The notes beneath the pieces were generated by a model, which searched no databases, had not been told where the DNA came from, and worked only from the letters and a program-made list of their open reading frames with translations. Source: Labilithrix luteola (GTDB taxonomy: Bacteria > Myxococcota_A > Polyangia > Polyangiales > Polyangiaceae). Taken from it: a stretch of DNA of 64,000 nt. Location: contig NZ_CP012333.1 in the NCBI RefSeq assembly GCF_001263205.1, forward strand, positions 1,550,001 through 1,614,000, written 5' to 3'. Position numbers and translations under genes: made by a program. Positions 33,785 through 42,286 of the stretch are shown in pieces. Position 1 is the stretch's first letter; every line of letters starts with the position of its first letter.

Positions 33785-36700
33785 ATGAAAACAATCCTCT
33801 CGTCTGCAATTGCCATATGTCTCCTCAGCGCAAGCAGCGTGTCGAGCGCAGCAACCGCCTTCCTCCCGCGATCGAGTCAGCCGGCAACGACGATTACGAC
33901 CGTCGATCTGAGCAAGCCAATCGCGAACATGCCAGCACCGGCGGGAGCCTCCGTCCCCGTCCGTGAGATCGACGTCAAGCTGGTCATGGTCTCGTTGCAG
34001 GGACTCGTGAACGGCTCACAGCCACGGCTCTACCTTCTCGACAACAATCAGCCGAACCACGCGACCACACTCCTACACGACTATTACCGACAACTCGGCG
34101 TCGTCGCCTCCGAGGCGCAGGTCGGAGCCGACTACAACCAACTCATTGGCACGGGCCCGTCGACGGGCCTGCTCGCGACGTTCGCGGCCTCGATCTCGGG
34201 ACTCGTGGTCATCCCCGTGAAAATCACGGACGACGATTCCGAGCGGTTCGACTATCGGCTCAACGCCGCGACCAATGCCGCTGGCGTAGAGAAACTCTTG
34301 ATTGTGCCTGAGTCGATGCTCGCACAGATTCAAGCCGTTCTACCGGGCAAGCCCATTGCATACGACATGCGGCCCAGCGGAGGGATCCCGGAAATGCTCG
34401 ACCCGGCGGCGGCGGAGGAGTGGAGCAGCCAAAAGTTCCTCCCGAGCCAGTCCGATGAAGCAGTGGCCAATCTGTATTTCGACAGCTCGAATCTCTTCGT
34501 TCGCGACTACGTCATCGCCCACGCGATCCACACCTCATGGTGGCCAGGACGTCTCGACGAGGTGGCGCCGCACATCCACGACGGCGCGAGCGTCGCCACG
34601 ACCTTCAATCGGTTGAATACGGCCCTGAACGCCGTTCTGCTCTCGACACCACCGAACATTCCGATCTTGGGGAGCTGGCAATCCAGCTCACCAGTCTGCC
34701 CTGAAGTATGCGCCCCCGATAAACCCCACCCCTGCCCGCGCGTCTGCGGACTGGGTGAATATTCAGGTGTCATGCGGGGTAGCGAGTACGGCAAATTTAC
34801 GATGGGCATGGGGTTCGATGCCAATTACAGCTTTCATTCCGGAGTTCGGACTGTTGACGACGACGTGGCCATGCGCCAATCCCGCGCGCGTGCACGGCCC
34901 TACGCGCCCGCATCGACCGATCCCGGAACGACCTACGTCGCCTTGACGATGGTCGATAGCAACGACACCCCGGCATACCTCCAATACGGGTTTCAGACGC
35001 TTCAATGGGGCGACCCGTTCCGTGGAAGGGTGCCCGTATCATGGTCGATGTCGGTATCGGCGCTGGACCTCATGCCGGCCCTGATTCGCCATTTCTACGA
35101 GACGGCGACGGCGAACGACTACTTCTTCGCCTCGGTGTCTGGCCTGGGGTATTCGTACCAACTTCAGAACATCGACAACGTCGACCCGGACGGAATTCCC
35201 GCCCCTTTCTGCGGCTACGGGTACGAGGCTGGCGGCGCGCTCGAGTGCCCCTACTCCGCCGCTTCTCATAGCCAGAGCCCTGTGTTCGCGGACAACGCAG
35301 CGAAGCTGAACGTCCGGATGCACGACATGGATCTCGACGCGACCGCGTTCTACCCCATCAACGGCTCGTGGACGAGTGGAGCGAACTTCGAACACTTCAT
35401 CGCCGAACAGATCCTTCCAGGCTTGTCGCACATGACCACGATGGCCGTCGGCTGGTCTTCCATGAACGGCATCAACGCCACGAACGCGAACACGTTGGTC
35501 GGCGCCACCGGTCTCCATCACGCGCTGACGAACACCAATGACGAATCGATTCCGTTCATCGCGGGTCTTGGCTCATTCGGCTACCATTCGCTCCCAGACG
35601 ATGACGCGGTCAATTGGATGGTCGGCCAAATCGAAGCGCAGAGGCTCGCCAACCAGCACTTCATCCACGCTCCGGGCATCAGCTGGAAATACGGTCCAAG
35701 GCGATTCTATGAGGTCGTGCAAAAGCTGCGCGCGCGTAGCGACAAATACGTCTTCGTCACGTTGGACGAGCTCGACGCCCGTTGGCGTCAAAGCACCAAC
35801 CCGAATTACATCCCCAACCGCGATCCCTGGGGATATTCGGCGACTCCTCAATGGTGCAGTCGTCCCGGCAGCATGCTCGTGCGCGGAGACGTGAACGGCG
35901 ACGGCAAGGACGATTCGATCTGTCACGACACTGCCGGCTACTGGTCGACGCGTGGCACGAATCTCACCGGAACCGAGCTCTCGTCGTTGACCGGCTGGTG
36001 CCTCGGTGACGAGAACAGGCTCTACGCAGGCGAATGGACCGGCGACGGCATCGTCGATTTCATGTGCTACCGCCCGGAAGACCTCGCCTGGAGCGAAACC
36101 GGACCTCATCCGCGACTCCTTCAGCAATCCGTCGGCGTCGGCGCATACGTCGACCGGACGATCCTGAAGAACTACGTCTGCACCGACCCCTACGTGATGG
36201 GCGATGATCCTTATCGCTGGTTGGAACCAGCGCGCGCCAGTCTGAACCCCGGACAACTTGCCTGCTACGACCACTGGGGACCGAATGGCGCAACGGAGCT
36301 CGCAACGCCGGAATCGATGATCGATACGGGCTTCGGCTCCACAGAGGTCTGGCCCACGACTGTGTGCGGAAGCGGACGGGAGTGCCACCTCGCCGACTTC
36401 AGTGGCGACCACAAGGCCGACCTCGTCGCCTTCGACTCCACGAACGGCTCCGTCTACGTCGCGAAGTCGACAGGGAACGGTTTTTTGACTCCGGTGCTGC
36501 AGACGAACCTCCCGTCGTTCTGTCGTCCGGGCACTCTTCCGTCCTCGAACGTCTGTGAAACCGGCGATATCGATGGTGACGGCAAGGACGACCTCGTCGC
36601 GTTTCTTCACGGCACCGCCGTCGACACGGCGGCCGTGCGGGTGGCTTTCGCCAATCCAGCGGGAACCGGATTCCTTGCTCCGATCACCATCAGCACCTTC

Positions 36701-37309
36701 TTCTGCATCAGTGGGCAGAAGTGTCGCGTTGCTCGTTTGGACGGGAATAGCTTCGCCGACCTCGTCGCCTTCACGAACGACGCATCGGCGCTGGTATGGG
36801 CGTCACTCTCGCACGGTCGGTCGCTCGCGGATCACCCCCAGCTCTGGCACTCCTTTTTCTGCACGACAGGTCAGGACTGTGAGCTCGGTGACGTGAACGC
36901 GGACGGAAGAGCCGACCTCATCGCCTTCGGCCATCCGATTGTCTGGGTCAGCCTCTCGACGAACCAAAACGCCGGGGACGCGGAGCCCTGGAGCAACTTC
37001 TTCTGCCCGGCAGGTCAGGTATGTCGCGTCGGCGACGTCGATCATGACGGCAAGACCGACGTGGTGGCCTTCACCCACGACGCAGGGGGTCATGTTTGGG
37101 TCGGTGCCGCAGGCGGGTTCAGCCCGCTCGGTGGCTTGCCGCTCGGCCCCAACAAGTTCTTCCTCGATCCCGTGCACTGGACCTCGTCGTTCTGCTCCAC
37201 CACGGAGAAATGCCTGGTGGGCGATGTCACCGGAGACGGCGCTGCCGACGTCGTAGCCATTGCGACGTCTCCTTCGCCGACAGTCCACGTTGCTCGCGCC
37301 TTGCACTGA
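33785..37309 (+). CDS. Large secreted GxGYxYP-type putative glycoside hydrolase with VCBS/FG-GAP repeats
   Basis: ATG 33785 begins a clean Sec signal peptide ('ILSSAIAICLLSASSVSS'). The 1174-residue protein has an N-terminal domain, then a region with the name-giving motif near residue 453 ('SGLGYSYQL') as in GxGYxYP putative glycoside hydrolases. From about residue 700 to the end are eight VCBS/FG-GAP-like repeats with calcium loops ('GDVNGDGKDD', 'GEWTGDGIVD', 'ADFSGDHKADL', 'GDIDGDGKDDL', 'ARLDGNSFADL', 'GDVNADGRADL', 'GDVDHDGKTDV', 'GDVTGDGAADV'). The repeats likely form an integrin-like propeller for adhesion or substrate binding. Family function is predicted, not proven; there are no pathway neighbours. 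Confidence 0.8.
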   Translation: MKTILSSAIAICLLSASSVSSAATAFLPRSSQPATTITTVDLSKPIANMPAPAGASVPVREIDVKLVMVSLQGLVNGSQPRLYLLDNNQPNHATTLLHDYYRQLGVVASEAQVGADYNQLIGTGPSTGLLATFAASISGLVVIPVKITDDDSERFDYRLNAATNAAGVEKLLIVPESMLAQIQAVLPGKPIAYDMRPSGGIPEMLDPAAAEEWSSQKFLPSQSDEAVANLYFDSSNLFVRDYVIAHAIHTSWWPGRLDEVAPHIHDGASVATTFNRLNTALNAVLLSTPPNIPILGSWQSSSPVCPEVCAPDKPHPCPRVCGLGEYSGVMRGSEYGKFTMGMGFDANYSFHSGVRTVDDDVAMRQSRARARPYAPASTDPGTTYVALTMVDSNDTPAYLQYGFQTLQWGDPFRGRVPVSWSMSVSALDLMPALIRHFYETATANDYFFASVSGLGYSYQLQNIDNVDPDGIPAPFCGYGYEAGGALECPYSAASHSQSPVFADNAAKLNVRMHDMDLDATAFYPINGSWTSGANFEHFIAEQILPGLSHMTTMAVGWSSMNGINATNANTLVGATGLHHALTNTNDESIPFIAGLGSFGYHSLPDDDAVNWMVGQIEAQRLANQHFIHAPGISWKYGPRRFYEVVQKLRARSDKYVFVTLDELDARWRQSTNPNYIPNRDPWGYSATPQWCSRPGSMLVRGDVNGDGKDDSICHDTAGYWSTRGTNLTGTELSSLTGWCLGDENRLYAGEWTGDGIVDFMCYRPEDLAWSETGPHPRLLQQSVGVGAYVDRTILKNYVCTDPYVMGDDPYRWLEPARASLNPGQLACYDHWGPNGATELATPESMIDTGFGSTEVWPTTVCGSGRECHLADFSGDHKADLVAFDSTNGSVYVAKSTGNGFLTPVLQTNLPSFCRPGTLPSSNVCETGDIDGDGKDDLVAFLHGTAVDTAAVRVAFANPAGTGFLAPITISTFFCISGQKCRVARLDGNSFADLVAFTNDASALVWASLSHGRSLADHPQLWHSFFCTTGQDCELGDVNADGRADLIAFGHPIVWVSLSTNQNAGDAEPWSNFFCPAGQVCRVGDVDHDGKTDVVAFTHDAGGHVWVGAAGGFSPLGGLPLGPNKFFLDPVHWTSSFCSTTEKCLVGDVTGDGAADVVAIATSPSPTVHVARALH

Positions 37310-37515
37310 GGACATCGACACCGCACGACAAGATCGCCCACCGTGGCGAAGGTTCCGAAGGGATCTTCGTCGCGGTGCGGCGAACGCGCGTGAACGAACC
37401 GCCGAGCTGAGCAATGGCGGCGGACTTCCAAATCGTTCGTAGAATCTTCTCGGCGGGCTGACCCGTTTCGCTGGTTCTCCAGCATTTAGCGGCAGGCCCA
37501 ACCGAGAGGATGGTC

Positions 37516-38532
37516 ATGTCGGAGCTCATCGATCAGCGCAGGCGGAAACTCATGGCGGCAGCGGCTCTTGGTCTTGCCGTCGCGCCGTTCGGCCGAGCTT
37601 CCGTCGCCCAGGCCCAATCCCCCAAAGCGGGCCGCTCGTCGTTCGCCTCGAAGAAGCGCATCAGGGCCGGCGTGCTCGACGTCGAGTACGCGGAAGCTGG
37701 CCCCGCCACGGGCCGGCCGGTGCTGCTGCTCCACGGATGGCCGTACGACATTCACAGCTACGTCGACGTGGTTCCGATCCTCGCCGCCGCGGGATACCGG
37801 GTAATCGTGCCGTATCTGCGCGGATACGGCGGAACGCGCTTCGTCTCCACCACGCCGCGAAATGGTCAGCAGGCAGCGTTGGCCGTCGATGCCACTGCGC
37901 TGCTGGATGCCTTGAAGATCGACAAGGCCATCATCGGTGGATACGACTGGGGCGCACGCACCGCCGACATCGTGGCCGCGCTCTGGCCAGAGCGATGCAA
38001 AGGGCTGGTCTCCGTCAGCGGCTACCTGATTGGTAGTCAGGAATTGAACAAGGCGCCCCTGCCGCCCAAGGCCGAGCTGCAGTGGTGGTACCAGTATTAT
38101 TTCGCCACCGAGCGCGGACAGGCGGGCTACGCGAAGTACACGCACGATTTCGCCCGGCTCATCTGGGAGCTCGCCTCCCCCAAGTGGAAGTTCGACGACG
38201 CGACGTTCAATCGCTCCGCCACGGCATTCGACAATCCCGATCACGTCCCGGTGACGATTCACAACTATCGCTGGCGACTCGGGCTTGCTCCGGGTGAGGC
38301 CCAGTACGATGCGCTCGAAAAGAAGCTCGCTGCGCTTCCGTCGATTGGCGTACCGACGATCACGATGGAAGGTGACGCGAACGGCGCACCGCATCCCGAG
38401 CCCAGCGCCTACGCGAAGCGCTTCACCGGAAAGTACGAGCACCGAACGCTCACGGGCGGCATTGGCCACAACCTTCCGCAAGAGGCGCCGCAGGCGTTCG
38501 CGAAGGCCGTGATCGACGTCGACAAGCTCTGA
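37516..38532 (+). CDS. Tat-exported alpha/beta-hydrolase, epoxide hydrolase/haloalkane dehalogenase-like
   Basis: ATG 37516 is preferred to ATG 37510 because GAGAGG (37504-37509) then sits 6 nt upstream. The N terminus has a twin-arginine signal ('RRRKLMAAAALGLAV', ending about residue 33). The oxyanion-hole motif 'HGWP' is about 73-76. The nucleophile is Asp about 144 in 'GGYDWGARTA', not Ser, and the general base is His in 'GIGHNLPQE'. An Asp nucleophile with HGWP marks the epoxide hydrolase/dehalogenase branch; the cap-domain residues that would separate these two cannot be assigned with confidence. It stands alone, with a hairpin after its stop. Confidence 0.8.
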   Translation: MSELIDQRRRKLMAAAALGLAVAPFGRASVAQAQSPKAGRSSFASKKRIRAGVLDVEYAEAGPATGRPVLLLHGWPYDIHSYVDVVPILAAAGYRVIVPYLRGYGGTRFVSTTPRNGQQAALAVDATALLDALKIDKAIIGGYDWGARTADIVAALWPERCKGLVSVSGYLIGSQELNKAPLPPKAELQWWYQYYFATERGQAGYAKYTHDFARLIWELASPKWKFDDATFNRSATAFDNPDHVPVTIHNYRWRLGLAPGEAQYDALEKKLAALPSIGVPTITMEGDANGAPHPEPSAYAKRFTGKYEHRTLTGGIGHNLPQEAPQAFAKAVIDVDKL

Positions 38533-38544
38533 GGCTTCGGGCGC

Positions 38545-38571
38545 TTCGTCAACGGAGTGCCCGCTGACGAA
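38545..38571. terminator. Hairpin between convergent genes, possible bidirectional terminator
   Basis: TTCGTCA (38545-38551) and TGACGAA (38565-38571) pair perfectly around 13 nt. They lie 13 nt after the hydrolase stop and about 50 nt from the end of the convergent beta-helix-like gene. No T-run. Confidence 0.35.
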
Positions 38572-38620
38572 ACCCAGTCGTGTTCACGCGATTCGCCCCC
38601 TAACGCGAGTTGCGTCCGAG

Positions 38621-39295
38621 TCACCCCGCGAGGATCGGTTTTCCGGCGATCATCGCGTCTTTGATGTTCCAGAGGAGCCGGTGGTCCGCTTCGACGAGCA
38701 CCTTCGCTGGAGAAGCATGGGTGAAGTCGATGGTCGAGCTGCCCTCGGTTCGACGGGACGGCGGCCAACTTCCGAGCTTCATCGGGTCGAGGTAACGGAA
38801 GCGGGCCGTAGGCGCCTTGCCGAATTTCACCAGGCCCGTGTCACGCGTTTCGAGCCAATCCGTGGAGACGAGCTCGCCCGCGTAGAGTGCTCCCATCTGG
38901 CCAAGCGACGTGGTCAGCGTATTCGTCACCGACAGTCGACCACCGACGACGAGGTGGCCCTCATCGGCGACGAGACAGTCCGTGCAGCTCACGGACCCCG
39001 TCACCATCAAGACACCGCAGTAGTCGCCCTGGAAGACGATCAGCGGGCCATTGACCTTCAAATCGCCAACGATGACGTACGCCGTGGCGTCCTCGTCGTC
39101 CTCCGCGCCGAAGATGGCCGGCCCATTCGACACGACGTCGCCTTCGTGAATGAAGTAAGCCGGCTCCTCCTCGGGCCAGATCTCCTGCTCCGTGGGGTCG
39201 ATCGCGCCGCCCGTCACGTTCCCGAGGTTGTACAGCTTGTTTGCCTTCTTGAAAGGCAGCTTCTTCCACTTGATCTTCGGGGACTCACAGAACAT
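38621..39295 (-). CDS. Beta-helix-like (bactofilin-resembling) protein, function unknown
   Basis: ATG 39295 is preceded on its strand by GAGGAGG, a good ribosome site. The 224-residue product has no signal. Residues about 50-145 are short hydrophobic strands repeating every 17-20 residues ('VVSNGPAIFGAED', 'YVIVGDLKVNGPLIVFQ', 'CGVLMVTGSVSCTDCLVA', 'HLVVGGRLSVTNTLTTS'), as in polymer-forming beta-helices of bactofilin type. The C-terminal part is mixed ('FDFTHASPAKVL' style). A structural or scaffold role is possible but unproven. Confidence 0.5.
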   Translation of the reverse strand: MFCESPKIKWKKLPFKKANKLYNLGNVTGGAIDPTEQEIWPEEEPAYFIHEGDVVSNGPAIFGAEDDEDATAYVIVGDLKVNGPLIVFQGDYCGVLMVTGSVSCTDCLVADEGHLVVGGRLSVTNTLTTSLGQMGALYAGELVSTDWLETRDTGLVKFGKAPTARFRYLDPMKLGSWPPSRRTEGSSTIDFTHASPAKVLVEADHRLLWNIKDAMIAGKPILAG

Positions 39296-39535
39296 TGGAG
39301 CGTCCTCCTCGCTTCGTTCGACGGGTGGCTTGGTCGCCCGTCGCAGTGGGTCTCGAGTGCACGATCGCCTCGCGATCATTCGTCAGACACGAGTCGTAGA
39401 CGGACTGTAGCGCCCCCAGCGATCGTTTTCGTTTCACCGCCAAATTTTCACCGCGAAAGTCGGCCGATTTGTTCGCACCGTCTTGGCTCGCCGTGGACGA
39501 GGGCCGGAAGCAGGCTGACGCTCACGTCCTCGTCG

Positions 39536-40786
39536 TCAGGCTCGCGGTGGCCGCGAGTAATCCAGCTCGCGCCGCGGGGGCGATGGTGCCGAGGGTGCGT
39601 CCTCGGGATTGCGCAGGAGCGCGCGGAACGTCGGGCCGATGCTCTTCCAGCGCAACGCGAGGAGGACGAGCGCGAGCAGTCCGTACACGCCGGCAAAGAC
39701 GAGTCGCACGCCCTCTTGAGGAAAGAAGAACTGCGCGGCGAACGTGACGAAGAGAAGAACGGCCTCGAGGGCCCGAAGCCGAAGTCCGAGGAGCAGCGCG
39801 AGCGCAAAGAGGGCTTGGGCAGCCGTCAGGAGGAACTCCTCGTTCTGACGGGCATCGAGAGGGAGGCTGAGCCCACCGCCGCCGAAGGCGTGCGCGATGG
39901 GTAGGCTCCCCACGAGCAGCGTCCACTGATTCACTTTGGACGACAGCAGAGTACCCAGGGCTGATTCGTCGTTTCCTCGGAGGGCGAGGATGCCAGCGAC
40001 GATCAGCTCCGGTGCCTCCGAGGACAATGGCGCGAGCCACTGAACGAGAAGGAACTCGTCGACGCCGAGCTGCCGTCCGCCGTGAACGAGGCCATCCGCG
40101 AACGGCTTGGCCGCGAGGGCGATGAGGGCCGCCGCGCCGACGAAGAATGCCACGACGACGGTGCGTCGGATCGGCGCCGCGAGCTGGCCGATCTCGGCGG
40201 GCGTGCCGTGGAGCTCCGGTTCTTCCTGCTCCTGCCGAGACGTACGCCACAGGTACCCACCGAAGAGAGCGAGGAGAACCACGGCGTCGACGATGCTCAA
40301 GGAGCGTTTGACCGGGATGAGCAGCGCATAAAGTCCGGCGACCGCCAAGAACCCAAGCTCGAGTCGTCGACGTGGGCGGAGCACCACGGGCCGTCGAGGC
40401 TCTCGACGCTTCCGGAGACCAACGGCGAAGAGAATGGCCACGAGCGGCCAACCGATGCCGATGAGCAGCCGATTGCTCCCTGTCATGTTCGCAGCGGCAT
40501 AGGCGGCATAGGCCGGCCGATGCCCCGCGGTGTACGCGAAGTAGAGGTCGACCGCGTATTCCGGCAACACGGCGATCAGGGCCAAGAGCGCCGTTGCAAA
40601 GCTCGCCGAGATGTCGAGCTGAGCAACCTCCGCCGCCCAAGCGAGCAGGAAGGACGCCGCCACCACGGCTGCTCCGAACACGACGATGGCGTGCGCCGGA
40701 CTCAGCGCAACCCCAGCCAACCGCACCCCCAAGCTCGGGAGCGCAACCGCGACAACCAGGGCTATTTTCCAGACCGTTCTCGACAT
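39536..40786 (-). CDS. Sodium/calcium exchanger-family (CaCA) cation antiporter
   Basis: ATG 40786 starts a 416-residue polytopic membrane protein with about ten spans. The two inverted alpha-repeats of the CaCA family are recognisable: 'ALIAVLPEYAVDLYFAY' with 'NMTGSNRLLIGIG', and 'WLAPLSSEAPELIVAGI' with 'LLSSKVNQWTLLVGSL'. The paired acidic residues in P-E (about residue 90 and in the second half) bind cations. It probably expels Ca2+ or related ions in exchange for Na+ or H+. The start codon lies within a hairpin, and a strongly structured leader precedes it, suggesting control at the RNA level. GTG 40828 is a less likely start. Confidence 0.85.
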   Translation of the reverse strand: MSRTVWKIALVVAVALPSLGVRLAGVALSPAHAIVVFGAAVVAASFLLAWAAEVAQLDISASFATALLALIAVLPEYAVDLYFAYTAGHRPAYAAYAAANMTGSNRLLIGIGWPLVAILFAVGLRKRREPRRPVVLRPRRRLELGFLAVAGLYALLIPVKRSLSIVDAVVLLALFGGYLWRTSRQEQEEPELHGTPAEIGQLAAPIRRTVVVAFFVGAAALIALAAKPFADGLVHGGRQLGVDEFLLVQWLAPLSSEAPELIVAGILALRGNDESALGTLLSSKVNQWTLLVGSLPIAHAFGGGGLSLPLDARQNEEFLLTAAQALFALALLLGLRLRALEAVLLFVTFAAQFFFPQEGVRLVFAGVYGLLALVLLALRWKSIGPTFRALLRNPEDAPSAPSPPRRELDYSRPPRA

Positions 40787-40867
40787 TCGGCACCTGAGTT
40801 CGGCCGAATGTCGGATGCCTGAAGGCACGAGACCTCGGCCAGGTTGATTCCTGGTCGAAGGTCTCGT
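40781..40867 (-). promoter_or_regulatory. Highly structured 5' leader of the cation exchanger, candidate cis-regulatory RNA
   Basis: Three hairpins are packed into 87 nt. The outer one has ACGAGACCT (40827-40835) pairing with AGGTCTCGT (40859-40867), continued inward by CGGCCAGG/CCTGGTCG around TTGATT: about 17 bp with one bulge and one wobble. Next is a 4-bp stem TGCC/GGCA (40816-40827). The third is CGACATTCGG (40781-40790) with CCGAATGTCG (40804-40813). The exchanger ATG is inside the last stem and the AGG of its ribosome site in the loop. I recognise no known riboswitch class. Confidence 0.6.
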
Positions 40868-41131
40868 TCGCCTCGGCTCGAGTTCGAGTTCGAGGTGGGG
40901 GACCGGGCCAATGCGCTAGGGCCAATACCCCAGAACCAAAAGCCAGTATGTCGATCCACCCGCGTCACCGTTCTTCTCGGTGGTGACGGAACTACTCCCC
41001 TTACGCAGCCTCAACCTGGCATCGCGAACGGTCGTGCGCAAGGATATTCCACCAGCGCAAGGCTTCGAGCGACGCTCGCGTTCCGATCGAGCTCGAGCGC
41101 GATCGCGATCGCGCGCCACCGCCCTTCGATG
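40868..41131. other. Intergenic region with direct repeat and palindromes
   Basis: No credible gene. It holds a direct repeat of GGGCCAAT (40905-40912 and 40919-40926), a stem GTCACC...GGTGAC around 40964-40986 and an 18-bp perfect palindrome, GCGCGATCGCGATCGCGC, at 41097-41114. The palindrome lies 17 nt beyond the stop of the lipoprotein gene on the minus strand. The first two may belong to the exchanger's promoter region. Confidence 0.5.
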
Positions 41132-42244
41132 TCAGCGCGGAGCGACCCAAACCTCGTTCTTCGAATTCGACCAGAAGACGTATTTGGCATTCGCCGCGAA
41201 GCCAACAATCGAGCCGTCCGTCTCCTGCGCCACGACCGACGAACTGCCACCGGTCGTGGCGACCTTCGAGATGGTGGCCGAAGCTGCCCACCAGAGCGTG
41301 GTCCCGTCCGTGGCGAACGCGGTCGGATAGAGGCCCTGCGCGTCGGTCGCTAGGGTTCTTTGCGAGCCACCCGCGGTGTCGGTGCTCACGACGGAGATAC
41401 CCGTGCCGATGAAGAGCCGACCGCTGCCCGTCGCAACCACCCTCACCTGCGAAGAGTCGATGGCCGGAAGCGTCTGCGCTTGGACGGCGCTTCCGCTCGT
41501 CTTCTTGGGCGCGCTCTGTACGGCGCCATCTCCGGTCACCCAGTAAACCGACGTCGCGTCCAGGGCGAGGCGCGACGGTGAGACGAGGCCGTTGCTGACG
41601 TAGTGTCGCGGGTGCGAGGGCGTGAGCGCCACCGCGATGATGGCGCCGCTCGGCGGACTGGCCGTGGCACCTTCTTCGGCGACGTAGAGTTGGTCGGCGT
41701 CGGCCGCCAAACCGTTCGTCGTGTGAATCCCCTCTGCAGCATGCTCGCTCGACGTGCCGAACGTACCATCGCCGTTCGAGTGCACGTCCGTTGCGTGCAC
41801 CACGAAGTCGCCCGCGCTGTAGACGGTCCCGCTCGCCAGCGCGAGCGCGCACGGTGAGCCGGCCGAGAGCTGGCCACCACCCGCCATCGTCTCGATCTCG
41901 CCACTATCGATCTTGGCGCGCACGACTTGCCCGTCCACGTTCTGCCAGTAGACGTGCGTCTCGTCGGCAATCATGGCTCGCGCAGACTGCGCAGTCGCCA
42001 GCCTTCGTGTCGTTGGGAGATCGCCGGGATCGGAAGACTGCGCGTCAGGGGCGAGTCCGCCTGCGTCCGCTCCCTTCGTGGCGCCACACGCCGCCTCCGA
42101 CGAAGCGCACACGTTGGCACCGGGGCAACACACCCAACCGTCCGCGCACGGACAGGGGCGATCCGACACGCTGACCGCCCCTGCACATGCAGCGAGAGCC
42201 AGAATACTCAGAGAGAGAATCGAAACCGATCGCACCATGCTCAT
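41132..42244 (-). CDS. Lipoprotein with six-bladed (TolB-like) beta-propeller
   Basis: ATG 42244 (or 42238) opens a signal peptide ending 'ILALAAC'. A short Cys-rich segment follows ('CPCADGWVCCPGANVCASSE', about 30-55), then a linker and five to six blades of about 45 residues. Blades pair 'D.T.VYW' type strands with small Gly/Ser turns ('DETHVYWQNVDGQVVRAKI', 'ADADQLYVAEEG', 'LDATSVYWVTGDGAVQSAP', 'TDGTTLWWAASATISKVAT', 'ANAKYVFWSNSKNEVWVAP'). No enzymatic residues are apparent. It lies 42 nt after the caspase-like gene on the same strand, possibly co-transcribed with the sigma/anti-sigma/caspase operon. Confidence 0.7.
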   Translation of the reverse strand: MSMVRSVSILSLSILALAACAGAVSVSDRPCPCADGWVCCPGANVCASSEAACGATKGADAGGLAPDAQSSDPGDLPTTRRLATAQSARAMIADETHVYWQNVDGQVVRAKIDSGEIETMAGGGQLSAGSPCALALASGTVYSAGDFVVHATDVHSNGDGTFGTSSEHAAEGIHTTNGLAADADQLYVAEEGATASPPSGAIIAVALTPSHPRHYVSNGLVSPSRLALDATSVYWVTGDGAVQSAPKKTSGSAVQAQTLPAIDSSQVRVVATGSGRLFIGTGISVVSTDTAGGSQRTLATDAQGLYPTAFATDGTTLWWAASATISKVATTGGSSSVVAQETDGSIVGFAANAKYVFWSNSKNEVWVAPR

Positions 42245-42286
42245 GGCCCACGACGAACGACGCCACACGGATGGACGAACCGCGTT

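Noticed and set aside
41097..41114. 18-bp GCGCGATCGCGATCGCGC palindrome as a replication or segregation site
   Set aside because: It is a single copy in the window and made of simple CGAT repetition; a terminator-proximal coincidence is more likely.
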